Shown here: positions 50,376-59,304 of the stretch, piece after piece
Position numbering within the stretch: the stretch's first letter is position 1
How the letters are laid out: each line of letters starts with the position of its first letter
Assembly: GCA_041392125.1 (NCBI GenBank)
Contig: JAWKMR010000009.1
Location: 97,375 to 161,374, forward strand
Length of the DNA stretch: 64,000 nt
Reading direction: 5' to 3'
From: Halomarinibacterium sp041392125
Lineage (GTDB): Bacteria > Bacteroidota > Bacteroidia > Flavobacteriales > Flavobacteriaceae
The notes under the pieces: model-generated
What the model was told of the DNA's origin: nothing
Database searches by the model: none
What the model saw: only the letters and a program-made list of their open reading frames with translations
Program-made: the position numbers and the translations under genes

Positions 50376-51695
50376 ATGAGCGAAACATTTATTGTCTTTC
50401 TTATTGGAGCCATTTCGGCATTGGCAGGGGCCTATGTGGGTAATTTAATTGCACAATTGCGTAACAAAACACAAACAGGAAAGCTGGAAGAACGTATTGA
50501 ACAATTAAAAGATCAAGAAGAAAAACTGCAGGAACGTTTTCAGCATACCATAGACGAACGAGAGGGCATTAGAAAAGAAAAAGATTTTTTGAATACCGAA
50601 TTGGTAAAGCGAAATGCTCAAAATGATCACTTGGAACGAAAGCTTTTAGAACAAAAAGACGAACTGGAAAAATTACAGGAAAAATTTACCACCGAATTTG
50701 AAAATCTGGCCAATAAAATTCTCGATACTAAATCTGAAAAATTTACGAAACAGAACAAAGAAAACCTCGATTTAATATTAAAACCCCTTCAGGAAAAAAT
50801 TTCCACTTTTGAAAAACGTGTGGAAGATACCCATAAAGAAAGCATCGATCGTCACGCGATGCTTCGTCAACAAATAATTGGTCTAAAAGAACTCAACGAA
50901 CAAATGAGTAAGGAGGCAACCAATCTTACCAAAGCACTAAAAGGCGATAGTAAATTACAAGGAAATTGGGGCGAATTGGTGTTAGAACGAGTCCTTGAAA
51001 AAAGTGGTTTAGAAAAAGATAGAGAATACTTTGTTCAAAATAGTTTCACCAACGAAGAAGGTAAAAGAGTGCTCCCCGATGTGGTACTGCATTTACCCGA
51101 TAACAAAAAAATGATTATCGACTCGAAGGTATCCTTAGTGGCCTATGAACGTTTTGTAAATGAAGATGATGACACCACTAAATCCCAATTTTTAAAAGAG
51201 CACATTCATTCTTTAAAAAAACATATTGAACAATTAAGTGCTAAAAATTATCAAGACATTTATAAAATTGAAAGTCCCGATTTTGTGTTGCTTTTTGTTC
51301 CCATAGAACCCGCCTTTGCTGTTGCGGTAAACCAAGATTCCAACTTATATAATTGGGCTTTTGAAAAAAATATTGTGATTGTTACTCCTACTACGCTGTT
51401 GGCCACCTTACGTACTATAGACAGTATGTGGAATAATGAAAAACAACAACAAAATGCCTTGGAAATTGCCACACAAGCGGGAGCATTGTATGATAGTTTT
51501 ACGAGTTTAACCGATGAGCTCATTAAGGTGGGAAAACAAATTGGAACGGTACAAGGGACTTACGAAACGGCTATGAAAAAACTTACCGGTAGAGGAAACT
51601 TGATTAATAGAGTGGAGAAATTAAAAAAATTAGGAGCCAAAGCCAGCAAAAACATTGACCAAAAGCTTTTAAAAAGAGCAGAAGAAGACGAATAA
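50376..51695 (+). CDS. rmuC: DNA recombination protein RmuC
   Basis: A 439-residue protein with one N-terminal membrane helix (IVFLIGAISALAGAYVGNLIAQL, about 5-27), a long coiled coil (about 35-125) and the RmuC nuclease-like domain (about 170-390). The domain holds LQGNWGELVLERVLEKSGLEKDREYFVQ, GKRVLPDVVLHLPDNKKMIIDSKVSLVAYERF (about 231-262) and FVLLFVPIEPAFAVAV. RmuC limits inverted-repeat recombination in E. coli. Stand-alone gene. The IDSK motif suits the PD-(D/E)xK-type fold. Confidence 0.93.
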   Translation: MSETFIVFLIGAISALAGAYVGNLIAQLRNKTQTGKLEERIEQLKDQEEKLQERFQHTIDEREGIRKEKDFLNTELVKRNAQNDHLERKLLEQKDELEKLQEKFTTEFENLANKILDTKSEKFTKQNKENLDLILKPLQEKISTFEKRVEDTHKESIDRHAMLRQQIIGLKELNEQMSKEATNLTKALKGDSKLQGNWGELVLERVLEKSGLEKDREYFVQNSFTNEEGKRVLPDVVLHLPDNKKMIIDSKVSLVAYERFVNEDDDTTKSQFLKEHIHSLKKHIEQLSAKNYQDIYKIESPDFVLLFVPIEPAFAVAVNQDSNLYNWAFEKNIVIVTPTTLLATLRTIDSMWNNEKQQQNALEIATQAGALYDSFTSLTDELIKVGKQIGTVQGTYETAMKKLTGRGNLINRVEKLKKLGAKASKNIDQKLLKRAEEDE

Positions 51696-51729
51696 AAAAA
51701 AGGCTGAATTTTTTTCAACCTCCTTTTTA
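51694..51729 (+). terminator. Probable rmuC terminator
   Basis: Run of A, stem AGGCTGAA/TTCAACCT with one mismatch around a T-rich loop, then CCTTTTT. Weaker than the other terminators in this window. Confidence 0.5.
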
Positions 51730-51751
51730 AATAATAAGTAAAAACTAAAAC

Positions 51752-52327
51752 TTACTTCTTCACTACTTTAAATGTTTTTTGCAAATCGTTAGAAGCAACC
51801 GTCACAAAATAAACACCCGATTTTAACTGCGACATATCGATGCTCACGTTAGTTCCTTCAAGTCCTTGTGCTGCCACTTTTTTACCTAAAACATCATAAA
51901 TCTCATATGCAGTGAATGAATATTCAGAAGTTACGCTTAATTTTTCGACTACCGGATTTGGAAAGTGATTTACACTTAATGCAAAATTATCTTCCACGCC
52001 TGCCACTTGCTCCACGGTAATGACTCCGGTCATCCCTGAATGCACATCACATCCATAAGGGTTTGTTCCAGGAAGATTAAAGGTATATGAAAAGGTAGTT
52101 CCCAAACCTGTTATAATACCACTATCGAATGTTTCGGTTGCACCTGCATCACTTGTTACTGAGTGAGGTAAAGCATCTGCCCAAGTCCAAGTAACGGTGT
52201 CACCCACTTCAATGGTAATAGAACCTGCTGCCCCTACTCCAGTAGACCAATCAATAAAGTGTTCAGTTTGCGCACTCACAAAAAGGGTTGTTAAAAGTGC
52301 CATAAATAATAAAGTAACTTTTTTCAT
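51752..52327 (-). CDS. Secreted cupredoxin (plastocyanin/azurin-like) with T9SS sorting domain
   Basis: A 191-residue protein: signal MKKVTLLFMALLTTLFVSAQ, a cupredoxin domain (about 22-108) with type-1 copper ligands H55 (ALPHSVTSD), C93, H96 and M99 (YGCDVHSGMTG), and a T9SS sorting domain (about 113-191: VNHFPNPVVEKLSV, YEIYDVLGKKV, LKSGVYFVTVASN). It should shuttle electrons outside the cell or at the surface. It lies downstream of the YceI/cytochrome cluster, same strand. Confidence 0.88.
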   Translation of the reverse strand: MKKVTLLFMALLTTLFVSAQTEHFIDWSTGVGAAGSITIEVGDTVTWTWADALPHSVTSDAGATETFDSGIITGLGTTFSYTFNLPGTNPYGCDVHSGMTGVITVEQVAGVEDNFALSVNHFPNPVVEKLSVTSEYSFTAYEIYDVLGKKVAAQGLEGTNVSIDMSQLKSGVYFVTVASNDLQKTFKVVKK

Positions 52328-52397
52328 TGTAAAAAATTTTAAGGTTAATTTTAATATGTTGGTTTATAAATATACAAATTGTGTTTTAAGTGATTGT

Positions 52398-53279
52398 TTA
52401 AAATACTCTGCTCAAGTTAAATCCAAAAAAGAAATCGCCATCGCCCCAATCTCCTTGTCCATGGATAAACCCGTCTTCAAACATAGCCTGTGCATTGGTA
52501 AAATGCATTTGGAATACATGCCCTCCGGTTTCTAAATCTACTCCAATGGATAACGGATTTTTAAAGTTAGAATTACTATTTCTATTGGCATGGATTCCGT
52601 AATCCATATTCACACTCCATCGTTTAGTTAATTTATACCTTCCGCCCAAACCAAAAACGATTTGATTGTTTTTTTCATCAAAAGAAGAAAATTCACCACT
52701 GCTTGTTTCAACAAAACTTCGAGTAGCTAAATTTTCGTGTACATAAGTGGGAGCCAGAAGGAGCGAAAAGTCTTCGGAAAATTTTCTTGAAATAAGCAGT
52801 TGTGTTACATAATTTATCCGATCCCCAAATTCTAATTTGGGCAATACATCTTTATCTAAAGCAGTGTTTATAGTTACTAAGTTATAACCCACCAAAGTAA
52901 AAGGGAATCCATCACTTGTTTGTTGCATTAAACGATACTTCGCATGAATACCGTACTTTTTTTGAAAAGAACTTCTCGCCACACCTACATTAATTGCATC
53001 GGTAATGCCGTAGACAAACTTTATTTGGGTAACGGCATTATCCAAACCAAAAAAATCATCGAAGGCGTATTTAACACTTCCAAATCTGTGGGATACAATA
53101 AAAAATAAATCTTTTTTTCCGGCAAGTTTTGTCGATTCAAAATTGACTACTTTTAAACCTTTAAAAGCGGCAGAAACAGTGGTGTTTGTATCCACACCTT
53201 CTTCTAGTTCATTTAGTAAATCGTCTTGTGCGAAAACAAAAAGAGGAAACAGTAATACTAAAATGTAAATTTTTTTCAT
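52398..53279 (-). CDS. DUF5777-like beta-barrel protein
   Basis: About 293 residues, starting MKKIYILVLLFPLFVFAQDD at ATG 53279 (an upstream in-frame ATG adds only MLTNQTT). Beta-rich, with SHRFGSVKYAFDDFFGLDNAVTQIKFVYGITDAINVGVARSSFQKKYGIHAKYRL (about 68-122) typical of the DUF5777 family of predicted outer-membrane barrels. Its start overlaps the previous gene by 4 bp. Function unknown; family context is electron transfer and copper proteins. Confidence 0.75.
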   Translation of the reverse strand: MKKIYILVLLFPLFVFAQDDLLNELEEGVDTNTTVSAAFKGLKVVNFESTKLAGKKDLFFIVSHRFGSVKYAFDDFFGLDNAVTQIKFVYGITDAINVGVARSSFQKKYGIHAKYRLMQQTSDGFPFTLVGYNLVTINTALDKDVLPKLEFGDRINYVTQLLISRKFSEDFSLLLAPTYVHENLATRSFVETSSGEFSSFDEKNNQIVFGLGGRYKLTKRWSVNMDYGIHANRNSNSNFKNPLSIGVDLETGGHVFQMHFTNAQAMFEDGFIHGQGDWGDGDFFFGFNLSRVF

Positions 53280-53656
53280 GGTTGTTTGGTTAGTGAGCAT
53301 TGGTCTAGTTTAGCTTGTTCAAAAAGGTCATCGAAGCCTATGCAACGACCTTTGATGGAAACTTTATCTTGTAGCTGGAGGTTTTCCGGGAGTTTTTCAA
53401 ATACACATTGTGCCATATCATCAAGGATTACAGATTGTGCATCCATTTCAGTAATAGTGCCGGAAACAATTATTGTTTTATTTAAAATATTTTCAGTTTT
53501 CCCTTCTTTAAACATTGTCACTAACTCTATTGCCGATATATTTACTGCCGCAGTCTCTGCTTCAATATTTCTATGGCTCTTGTAGAGGTACTTATACCCC
53601 GCATAAGCACCTGCTACAATCACCAAAAACGCTATTAGTAAACTTCTCTTTTTCAT
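53276..53656 (-). CDS. OB-fold (tRNA_anti-like) exported protein
   Basis: A 126-residue protein with an N-terminal signal or membrane helix (KRSLLIAFLVIVAGAYAGYKYLY) and an OB-fold of the tRNA_anti-like type: LVTMFKEGKTENILNKTIIVSGTITEMDAQSVILDDMAQCVFEKL (about 45-90), SIKGRCIGFDDLF (about 99-111). Despite the family name it need not bind tRNA. Part of the minus-strand cluster between YceI and DUF5777. Confidence 0.75.
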   Translation of the reverse strand: MKKRSLLIAFLVIVAGAYAGYKYLYKSHRNIEAETAAVNISAIELVTMFKEGKTENILNKTIIVSGTITEMDAQSVILDDMAQCVFEKLPENLQLQDKVSIKGRCIGFDDLFEQAKLDQCSLTKQP

Positions 53657-53663
53657 AGATATA

Positions 53664-54203
53664 CTATTTTAATAGCGAATATTGTACACTAACATTTACT
53701 TTATCTGCAATTTTATTACTCACAATTTTGGGGATTTCGATGTTAAAATCGGCTGGTTGCAACACAAAATCACTCTCAAATTTTAATATATCACCACTTT
53801 TGAAAAGCGTTACAGATGTCTCCAAGGGTTTTGTTACGCCGTGCACGGTTATAGACCCTTTCAATTTAAATTTTTTCTTTTCTGAAGTAATATTAGAAAT
53901 TGAAAAATTTTCCAATGTCCCTTTTACCACCGCTTTAGGAAATTGTGAGGATTCCATATAATTTTCATTAAAATGCTCTTCCATTAAAGCTACTTTAAAT
54001 CGAAATCCGTTGATTAAAGCGAGTGATGCAAATTCACCAGTTTCACTATTCAAAATAGCGCTTACCTGCTCGTTTTTTGCCTTCACCTCTTCAAAAGATG
54101 GCACGGAAGCTTCAAAAATAATAGCCCCGTTTTTAGTGCTATATTTTTCTTGTGCCGCTGCCGAGACACCCAAAAAAATCATTAAATAAAGTATTTTTCT
54201 CAT
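53664..54203 (-). CDS. YceI-family lipid-binding protein
   Basis: A 179-residue exported protein: signal MRKILYLMIFLGVSAAAQ, then the YceI lipocalin-like barrel, YSTKNGAIIFEASVPSFEEVKAKNEQVSAILNSETGEFASLALINGFRFKVALMEEHFNENYMESSQFPKAVVKG (about 21-95) and FKLKGSITVHGVTKPLETSVTLF (about 111-133). YceI proteins bind isoprenoid-type ligands. Co-directional with the cytochrome lipoprotein 5 bp upstream. Confidence 0.92.
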   Translation of the reverse strand: MRKILYLMIFLGVSAAAQEKYSTKNGAIIFEASVPSFEEVKAKNEQVSAILNSETGEFASLALINGFRFKVALMEEHFNENYMESSQFPKAVVKGTLENFSISNITSEKKKFKLKGSITVHGVTKPLETSVTLFKSGDILKFESDFVLQPADFNIEIPKIVSNKIADKVNVSVQYSLLK

Positions 54204-54208
54204 GTTGT

Positions 54209-54574
54209 TTAATTTTCAAGTAAACCGTCTTCCTCCCACTGAAATATTAAATCGATACTGCTTTGTGGAAGTCTAGGCCCCCCAAAAGGCATTAAAAATG
54301 GATCGCCTTCATTGGCACTTATTCTAGAAAGTAAATTTCTGTTGAGTACTGCTTCTTTTACATTTTCAAAAGAGATTAAAGGCATGGGAGCTCCATTTAG
54401 TGGAGGATTAATGTGACATTGTTGGCACACATTGTCGAACACAAACTTTACATCCTGAAAAGTGACCAGTTCTGGAGTTTCTTGCACTGGCTCCATAACA
54501 TCATCTAGTGTATGTTTAGAACAACTCGTGGCAACCACGATAAAGCTTAAAAGAAAGATTTTTTTTAATGACAT
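54209..54574 (-). CDS. Single-heme cytochrome c lipoprotein
   Basis: A 121-residue lipoprotein (VATSCSK, lipidated Cys at 18). The heme site is VCQQCHINPP, CxxCH at 50-54, followed by FLMPFGGPRLPQSS, where a Met may be the second axial ligand. Resembles the small planctomycete-type cytochrome c domains attached to the membrane. First gene of the cytochrome/YceI/OB-fold/DUF5777 group. Confidence 0.85.
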   Translation of the reverse strand: MSLKKIFLLSFIVVATSCSKHTLDDVMEPVQETPELVTFQDVKFVFDNVCQQCHINPPLNGAPMPLISFENVKEAVLNRNLLSRISANEGDPFLMPFGGPRLPQSSIDLIFQWEEDGLLEN

Positions 54575-54639
54575 TTTGTTGTTTAATTACGCTATTTGTT
54601 CATTAAACAGTTTCATTATTTTTTACCCTACCCTAAAAA

Positions 54640-54668
54640 ATAAAAAAACCTCATTTTTATGAGGTTTA
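54640..54668 (-). terminator. carB terminator
   Basis: On the minus strand AAACCTCAT, loop, ATGAGGTTT, then a run of T. Just downstream of the carB stop. Confidence 0.85.
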
Positions 54669-54696
54669 ATATTCTATTTTATTGATAACAAACAAG

Positions 54697-57549
54697 TTAC
54701 TTATTCAAATACATTTTACGTCTGGAATACAATTCATAAAACTCATCTTCTTTTAAGTTATCTATAAACAAGATGCTCTCTCCGGTACTTTTCATTTCCG
54801 GTCCTAATTTTTTATCCACATTCGGAAATTTATTAAAACTAAACACGGGTTGTTTTATAGCATATCCTTCTAATTTAGGGTCAAATCTAAAGTCGCTTAT
54901 CTTCTTATCACCCAGCATTACCTTTGTGGCATAATTTACATAAGGTTCACCATAGGCTTTGGCAATAAAAGGGACCGTTCTGGAAGCACGAGGATTGGCT
55001 TCTATAATATAAACGTTGTCATCTTTAATGGCAAATTGTATGTTTATTAAGCCTACTGTGTTTAATGCTAAAGCAATCTTTTTGGTATGATCTTTTATCT
55101 GCTGAAGTATTAAATCTCCTAAATTGAATGGAGGCAACGTTGCATTAGAATCTCCCGAATGCACACCGCAAGGCTCAATATGCTCCATAATACCAATGAT
55201 GTATACATTTTCACCGTCACAAATGGCATCGGCTTCTGCTTCAATAGCGCCATCAAGGTAATGATCAAGCAATAATTTATTGTTGGGGATTTTACGTAAT
55301 AAATCTACCACATGTTCTTCCAATTCTCGTTTGTTTATTACAATCTTCATTCCTTGGCCTCCCAATACATAGGATGGTCTAATCAATAAAGGAAAATCTA
55401 AGTGGTCTGCTAAAGCCAATGCTTCTTCGGTTGTTTCGGCAGTACCAAATTCTGGGTAAGGAATATTATTTTCTTTTAAGAGTGTGGAAAAACTTCCTCT
55501 ATCTTCGGCTAAATCTAGTGATTGAAAGGTAGTTCCCATAATCTTAATGCCGTAGCGATCTAACTTTTCAGCTAATTTTAAAGCCGTTTGCCCACCCAGC
55601 TGAACAATGACTCCTTCTGGTTTTTCGTGGCGAATAATATCATAGATGTGCTCCCAAAAAACGGGTTCAAAATAGAGTTTATCGGCTACGTCAAAATCAG
55701 TTGAAACAGTTTCGGGGTTACAGTTAATCATAATGGTTTCATAACCACACTCTGCGGCTGCTAATACCCCGTGAACACAACAATAATCAAATTCAATTCC
55801 TTGACCAATTCGGTTAGGGCCTGAACCCAAAACAATGATTTTCTTTCTATCAGTTACTTCGCTATCATTTTCCGAATATTGTTTTCCATCTTTAGTAAGC
55901 ACTTCATTTTCAAAGGTAGAATAATAGTAAGGTGTTTGCGCTTTAAATTCGGCAGCACACGTATCTACCAGCTTATACACCCGTTGGATATTGAGTTCTT
56001 CGCGCTTTTTATATACTTGGCTTTCCAAACATTTCAGCATATGGGCAATCTGTCTATCACCATACCCCTTTTGCTTAGCTTCCAGCAATAATTCTCGCGG
56101 AAGAGTGTCTAAAGTGAATTTAGAAATTTCTTTTTCCAGTAGATACAATTCTTCGTATTGACGAAGAAACCACATATCTATTTTGGTAATTTCGTGAATT
56201 CTACTCAACGGAATTCCCATCTGAATAGCATCGTAAATCACAAAAACCCGATCCCAACTGGCGTGGGTTAGTTTATCTATAATTTGGTCGTAGTTTGTGT
56301 AACTCTTACCGTCTGCACCCAGACCATTGCGTTTAATTTCAAGCGATTGTGTGGCTTTATGCAATGCTTCCTGAAAGGAACGCCCAATCCCCATAACTTC
56401 TCCTACTGCCTTCATTTGAAGCCCCAACGTACGGTCGGCTCCTTCAAATTTATCGAAGTTCCAACGCGGTATTTTAACTATTACGTAATCTAAAGTAGGT
56501 TCAAATAATGCCGAAGTAGATTTTGTAATTTGGTTACTTAATTCGTCTAATTGATACCCAATAGCCAGCTTAGCAGCAATTTTTGCAATGGGATACCCTG
56601 TTGCTTTAGAAGCCAAGGCAGAAGATCGGGAAACCCGCGGATTAATTTCAATGGCAATGATATCTTCCTTTTCGTCCGGACTTACTGCAAACTGAACATT
56701 ACATCCCCCTGCAAAGTTTCCTATTTTTCTCATCATTTTTATGGCCATATCACGCATTCGCTGAAAGGTGACATCACTCAAGGTCATAGCAGGTGCTACC
56801 GTAATAGAGTCTCCGGTGTGAATACCCATAGGATCCATATTTTCGATAGTACAGATAATAACCACATTGTCGTTATTATCCCGCAGTAGCTCTAACTCAT
56901 ATTCCTTCCAGCCCATCATTGCCTTGTCAATCATGACTTCGTGAATTGGAGAAACTTCGAGACCGTGTTTTAAGAGTCTGTCAAAATCTTCAGCTTTATA
57001 CACAATGGAAGCTCCCGCACCACCCAGGGTAAAAGAAGATCGAATAACCAGAGGAAAACCAAACTCCTGTGCAATTTCCTTTCCTTTAAGATAGGAATTT
57101 GCAGTAGCTTGTGGAGCCATTGGAATTCCAATTTTCTCCATCAAATTCCGAAATTGCTCTCTGTCTTCAGTAATATTAATGGCATTAATATCTACCCCAA
57201 TAATTTTTACATTAAAATCCTCCCAAATTCCTTTTTCGTCTGCTTCTATACAAAGATTTAAGGCAGTTTGTCCTCCCATAGTAGGCAATACGGCATCAAT
57301 TTGAGGGTGTTCTTTTAAAATCTTGACAATAGATTTTGTAGTTAAAGGTAAAAGATACACATGATCTGCCATAGACGGGTCAGTCATAATAGTGGCAGGG
57401 TTCGAATTTATTAAAACCGTTTCAATACCATCTTCTCTAAGGGAACGCAAGGCTTGCGATCCTGAATAATCAAATTCACACGCTTGCCCAATAATGATAG
57501 GGCCTGAACCAATAATTAAAATGGATTTTAAATCTTTGTTTTTGGGCAT
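54697..57549 (-). CDS. carB: Carbamoyl-phosphate synthase large subunit
   Basis: A 950-residue large subunit making carbamoyl phosphate from ammonia (from glutamine via CarA), bicarbonate and two ATP, for pyrimidine and arginine synthesis. Two ATP-grasp halves start with SILIIGSGPIIIGQACEFDYSGSQALRSLREDGIETVLINSNPATIMTDP and KIIVLGSGPNRIGQGIEFDYCCVHGVLAAAE. The protein stops shortly after LGPEMKSTGES. The C-terminal allosteric MGS-like domain of the E. coli enzyme (about 120 residues) is therefore missing. carA is not adjacent. Confidence 0.97.
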   Translation of the reverse strand: MPKNKDLKSILIIGSGPIIIGQACEFDYSGSQALRSLREDGIETVLINSNPATIMTDPSMADHVYLLPLTTKSIVKILKEHPQIDAVLPTMGGQTALNLCIEADEKGIWEDFNVKIIGVDINAINITEDREQFRNLMEKIGIPMAPQATANSYLKGKEIAQEFGFPLVIRSSFTLGGAGASIVYKAEDFDRLLKHGLEVSPIHEVMIDKAMMGWKEYELELLRDNNDNVVIICTIENMDPMGIHTGDSITVAPAMTLSDVTFQRMRDMAIKMMRKIGNFAGGCNVQFAVSPDEKEDIIAIEINPRVSRSSALASKATGYPIAKIAAKLAIGYQLDELSNQITKSTSALFEPTLDYVIVKIPRWNFDKFEGADRTLGLQMKAVGEVMGIGRSFQEALHKATQSLEIKRNGLGADGKSYTNYDQIIDKLTHASWDRVFVIYDAIQMGIPLSRIHEITKIDMWFLRQYEELYLLEKEISKFTLDTLPRELLLEAKQKGYGDRQIAHMLKCLESQVYKKREELNIQRVYKLVDTCAAEFKAQTPYYYSTFENEVLTKDGKQYSENDSEVTDRKKIIVLGSGPNRIGQGIEFDYCCVHGVLAAAECGYETIMINCNPETVSTDFDVADKLYFEPVFWEHIYDIIRHEKPEGVIVQLGGQTALKLAEKLDRYGIKIMGTTFQSLDLAEDRGSFSTLLKENNIPYPEFGTAETTEEALALADHLDFPLLIRPSYVLGGQGMKIVINKRELEEHVVDLLRKIPNNKLLLDHYLDGAIEAEADAICDGENVYIIGIMEHIEPCGVHSGDSNATLPPFNLGDLILQQIKDHTKKIALALNTVGLINIQFAIKDDNVYIIEANPRASRTVPFIAKAYGEPYVNYATKVMLGDKKISDFRFDPKLEGYAIKQPVFSFNKFPNVDKKLGPEMKSTGESILFIDNLKEDEFYELYSRRKMYLNK

Positions 57550-57597
57550 TTTTGTTTTTCTTTTTTCAGTTTTTAAAAGTACGATTCGTAAGGGTAT

Positions 57598-57633
57598 AAA
57601 AAAAAGGTGTTGTTTATAAACAACACCTTTTTT
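57598..57633 (-). terminator. rpmH terminator
   Basis: Perfect palindrome AAGGTGTTGTTTATAAACAA then CACCTT, flanked by A and T runs, between rpmH and carB. Confidence 0.9.
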
Positions 57634-57651
57634 ATGTATAAGTTATTAACA

Positions 57652-57813
57652 TTATTTTTTGTGACGAGGTTCTGAAGATACCGTTAATTTTTTTCTTCCT
57701 TTAGCTCTACGGGCAGCCAAAACTTTACGACCGTTTACAGACGCCATACGCTCCATAAAACCGTGCTTGTTTCTTCTTTTTCTTTTTGATGGCTGAAATG
57801 TTCTCTTGCTCAT
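57652..57813 (-). CDS. rpmH: 50S ribosomal protein L34
   Basis: A 53-residue, very basic protein, too short for a default reading-frame cutoff. It reads MSKRTFQPSKRKRRNKHGFM, then ERMASVNGRKVLAARRAKGR, then KKLTVSSEPRHKK. This is the L34 signature, with the family-typical FMERMASVNGRKVLAARRAKGR. It has its own promoter and terminator. In many bacteria rpmH is beside dnaA and rnpA; here neither is adjacent. Confidence 0.97.
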   Translation of the reverse strand: MSKRTFQPSKRKRRNKHGFMERMASVNGRKVLAARRAKGRKKLTVSSEPRHKK

Positions 57814-57875
57814 TGTAAATTAGGTTAAATCTTCTGAAATTTTCCTGCTCTAAGACCTTTTCTTAAAGTCGGGTG

Positions 57876-57906
57876 CAAATATACAATCATTTTTTACTTC
57901 CACAAA
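57876..57906 (-). promoter_or_regulatory. rpmH promoter
   Basis: On the minus strand TTTG (plus 57903-57906), 19 bases, TATATTTG (plus 57876-57883). An exact Bacteroidota consensus, giving a leader of about 60 nt. Confidence 0.8.
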
Positions 57907-57939
57907 CCCTAAAGTAAAAATATTTTTGATTGTTTTTAG

Positions 57940-57947
57940 TACCTTTG
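57940..57947 (+). promoter_or_regulatory. -7 box for the gene at 57974
   Basis: TACCTTTG, 26 bases before the ATG at 57974. Divergent from the rpmH promoter; no convincing -33 box seen. Confidence 0.4.
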
Positions 57948-57973
57948 CCAGCCTATTCAAATATAAAAGATTC

Positions 57974-58540
57974 ATGTTCAATAAAAATATAAAATTAGTC
58001 CTTACCGCCCTCATTTTAGGACTTTCTGTTTGGCAATTTGTGGAAGGAAACATTGGAAACGGGATTATGTACTTCTTACTTTCGCTCGTTTTTGTGTTCT
58101 TATACTTCAAAAATGAAATGATTTTACTGGCTTTTTTGAGATTGCGAAAGCAAGATTTTCCTGGCGCCAAAAAATGGTTAGATAAAATTAAAAATCCTGA
58201 AGGAGCCTTGGTCACCAAACAACAAGGGTATTATAATTATTTAAATGGTTTAATGGTTTCACAAACCAATATGAATGAAGCCGAAAAATATTTCAGAAAA
58301 GCAGAGAAATTAGGACTGAGTATGAGTGCCGATATGGCTATGGTAAAATTGAACCTTGCCGGTGTAGCCATGACAAAAAACCGAAAAAGAGAAGCCGAAA
58401 CGCTACTAGCTGAAGCCAAAAAATTGGATAAACACAATATGTTGGGAGAGCAAATAAAGATGATGCAACAGCAAATGAAGAAAGCAAACATCCCAAGACA
58501 ACAATATGGAAGAGCTGGTAAAGGAGGGAGGTATCGCTAA
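57974..58540 (+). CDS. Membrane protein with tetratricopeptide-like C-terminus
   Basis: About 188 residues from ATG 57974 (MFNKNIKLVL); an upstream in-frame ATG adds an improbable 16-residue stretch. Two N-terminal membrane helices (LVLTALILGLSVWQFV, GIMYFLLSLVFVFLYF) precede a cytoplasmic helical region resembling TPR units (GYYNYLNGLMVSQTNMNEAEKYFRKAEKLGL, AMVKLNLAGVAMTKNRKREAETLLAEAKKLD). The tail is Gln/Met-rich and then Gly/Arg-rich (RAGKGGRYR). No known family; a scaffold or assembly role is a guess. Confidence 0.65.
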   Translation: MFNKNIKLVLTALILGLSVWQFVEGNIGNGIMYFLLSLVFVFLYFKNEMILLAFLRLRKQDFPGAKKWLDKIKNPEGALVTKQQGYYNYLNGLMVSQTNMNEAEKYFRKAEKLGLSMSADMAMVKLNLAGVAMTKNRKREAETLLAEAKKLDKHNMLGEQIKMMQQQMKKANIPRQQYGRAGKGGRYR

Positions 58541-58603
58541 TTGAATTTCAGTATTCTAAGGGAAAAAAAATTGAATTTTTCTCTTTTTTTGAATTCGCAT
58601 TAC

Positions 58604-58611
58604 TACATTTG
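58604..58611 (+). promoter_or_regulatory. -7 box for the TlpA-like gene
   Basis: TACATTTG, 24 bases before the ATG at 58636. Matches TAnnTTTG; a TTTG at 58588-58591 is closer than usual for a -33 box. Confidence 0.4.
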
Positions 58612-58635
58612 TAACGCTAACCAAATCTAGTGCCT

Positions 58636-59301
58636 ATGGGTAAATTACTACTTACCCTATTTCTACTAACCTCACTAGCTTCCCTTGCTCAAGATTTTGA
58701 GCCTAAAAACTATTTTTCGGATGCTATTGAAAAAAACATACGAAAATATAGGGTTAATGCCAAAAGAGCCTACGTTAAAAATGACTTGGAAAGAGCTCAG
58801 TTTTTATTCGACTCCCTGATTAATAATGTTGTAAAAAACACCTACATTGATAAGTTTGATGTTCGAAAATTCAGCGGAAAAAAAATTACACTCCACGAAT
58901 TTGAGAAACCTATCTATTTAATTACCTATGCCACTTGGTGTACACCGGGTATTGGAGAAATCCCCGCACTTAATGATATTGTAGATACCTATAGCAAAGA
59001 AATTGATTTCGTGATTCTGTTTTGGGGACCTAAGAAACAAATTCGGAAATTAAAAAAGGATTTCAATTCAAAAATTAATATTCTGTATGTGGATGAAAAG
59101 GAAAACAAAAATGATTTTGTAATTCGGTGTATGAAACATACTTTAGGTTTTCCAACTTCTTTTTTAATCGCAAGGGATAAGAGAATACTGGATGTAAGGC
59201 GAAACTTTCTACATCATTACAGTGAAGCATACAACAATTCCTACAATGCTAATTTTCAAGCCTTTTCAAGCGGCGTTTCACTTTTGCAAAGTAGCCAATA
59301 G
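58636..59301 (+). CDS. Thioredoxin-fold (TlpA-like) exported protein with a single active-site Cys
   Basis: About 221 residues. Start MGKLLLTLFLLTSLASLAQDFEPK (ATG 58636; a GTG two codons upstream is less likely) gives a signal peptide. The thioredoxin-like region (about 88-205) has the strand YLITYATWCTPGIGEIPALNDIV with WCTPG at the position of WCxxC, so only the first Cys is present. A later GFPTSFLIA gives the expected cis-Pro. With one Cys it cannot act as a dithiol reductase in the usual way. Partner genes are not clear. Confidence 0.7.
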   Translation: MGKLLLTLFLLTSLASLAQDFEPKNYFSDAIEKNIRKYRVNAKRAYVKNDLERAQFLFDSLINNVVKNTYIDKFDVRKFSGKKITLHEFEKPIYLITYATWCTPGIGEIPALNDIVDTYSKEIDFVILFWGPKKQIRKLKKDFNSKINILYVDEKENKNDFVIRCMKHTLGFPTSFLIARDKRILDVRRNFLHHYSEAYNNSYNANFQAFSSGVSLLQSSQ

Positions 59302-59304
59302 CAA

